Assembly (NCBI GenBank): GCA_964658445.1
Contig: CAZZZH010000003.1
Location: forward strand, 1 to 49,042
Direction of reading: 5' to 3'
Origin: Ilyomonas sp964658445
Lineage (GTDB): Bacteria > Bacteroidota > Bacteroidia > Chitinophagales > Chitinophagaceae
Length of the DNA stretch: 49,042 nt
Made by a program: the position numbers and the translations under genes. The notes under the pieces were generated by a model that saw only the letters and a program-made list of their open reading frames with translations, did not search any database and was not told the DNA's origin. Positions 48,972 through 49,042 of this stretch are shown here, in pieces (position 1 is the stretch's first letter; the number at the start of each line of letters is the position of its first letter).

Positions 48972-49042
48972 CCAAATTCATCATGGCATCTTCATTTACT
49001 TGCATCCTAACCTCACAAACCTTCATCCTAATGCTATAAAAC

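Noticed and set aside
1..49042. CRISPR arrays, tRNA or rRNA genes, insertion sequences, prophage
   Set aside because: No regularly spaced repeats, cloverleaf patterns, transposase motifs or phage structural genes were found.

Overview
The window reads as a piece of a Bacteroidota chromosome, most likely from the family Chitinophagaceae (inference). The reasons are: promoter-like TAnnTTTG elements instead of Shine-Dalgarno-led starts; a DUF4270 lipoprotein behind a short GT5-type glycogen synthase; a UpxY-type antiterminator in a capsule locus; a bacterial GH3 protein; a DUF3347 protein; and many secreted proteins whose signal peptide ends in A-Q. I see no rRNA, tRNA, CRISPR array, transposase or prophage. 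Three runs of exactly 10 N (9674-9683, 30103-30112, 36710-36719) look like scaffold joins, and each one interrupts a gene.

Layout. 1-6.4 kb: a FAS1 (fasciclin) protein, an RskA-like anti-sigma factor and an ECF sigma factor on the minus strand, an L,D-transpeptidase, purK, a DUF3347 protein and a GT5-type glycogen synthase. 6.4-10.1 kb: DUF4270 lipoprotein, metK and a conserved protein cut by a gap. 10.1-14.5 kb: a DUF2809 membrane protein and a compact minus-strand haem operon hemA-hemC-hemD-hemE, which converts glutamyl-tRNA towards coproporphyrinogen III (HemB is not here). 15.2-25.6 kb: an exopolysaccharide/capsule cluster with an outer-membrane export lipoprotein, a Wzc-like tyrosine kinase/co-polymerase, UpxY, the two GDP-L-fucose genes fcl and gmd, three glycosyltransferase-like proteins and a Wzy-like polymerase. 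The initiating sugar-phosphate transferase and the flippase are not in the window.

25.6-35.6 kb is mixed housekeeping: two small conserved proteins and a YtxH protein, an unpaired 2-oxoacid:ferredoxin oxidoreductase beta subunit, a YciO/Sua5 protein, RNase HII, haem A synthase beside a gap, a Fpg/Nei glycosylase, an AmiD-like amidase, a GH3 protein and a DUF72 protein. 35.6-38.4 kb is an accessory patch with two tandem paralogous lipoproteins, a remnant resembling an RHS-repeat protein, a CD225/dispanin protein and an apparently frameshifted DUF2752 protein. 38.5-41.5 kb is a ribosomal block (rplM, rpsI, rpsB, tsf) closed by a strong terminator. 41.7-49.0 kb holds a ParE-like toxin/antitoxin-like pair, dtd, arfB, an MbnP-like protein, a UbiD decarboxylase, a second ECF sigma/anti-sigma-like module with an unknown exported protein, and an unknown membrane protein.

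The least explained pieces are the ParE-like pair with an unrecognised partner, the lipoprotein paralogues beside the RHS remnant, the promoter plus palindrome with no obvious gene at 5375-5428, the 11-bp tandem repeat at 34.6 kb, and the sigma/RskA/FAS1 gene set that resembles the mycobacterial SigK regulon.
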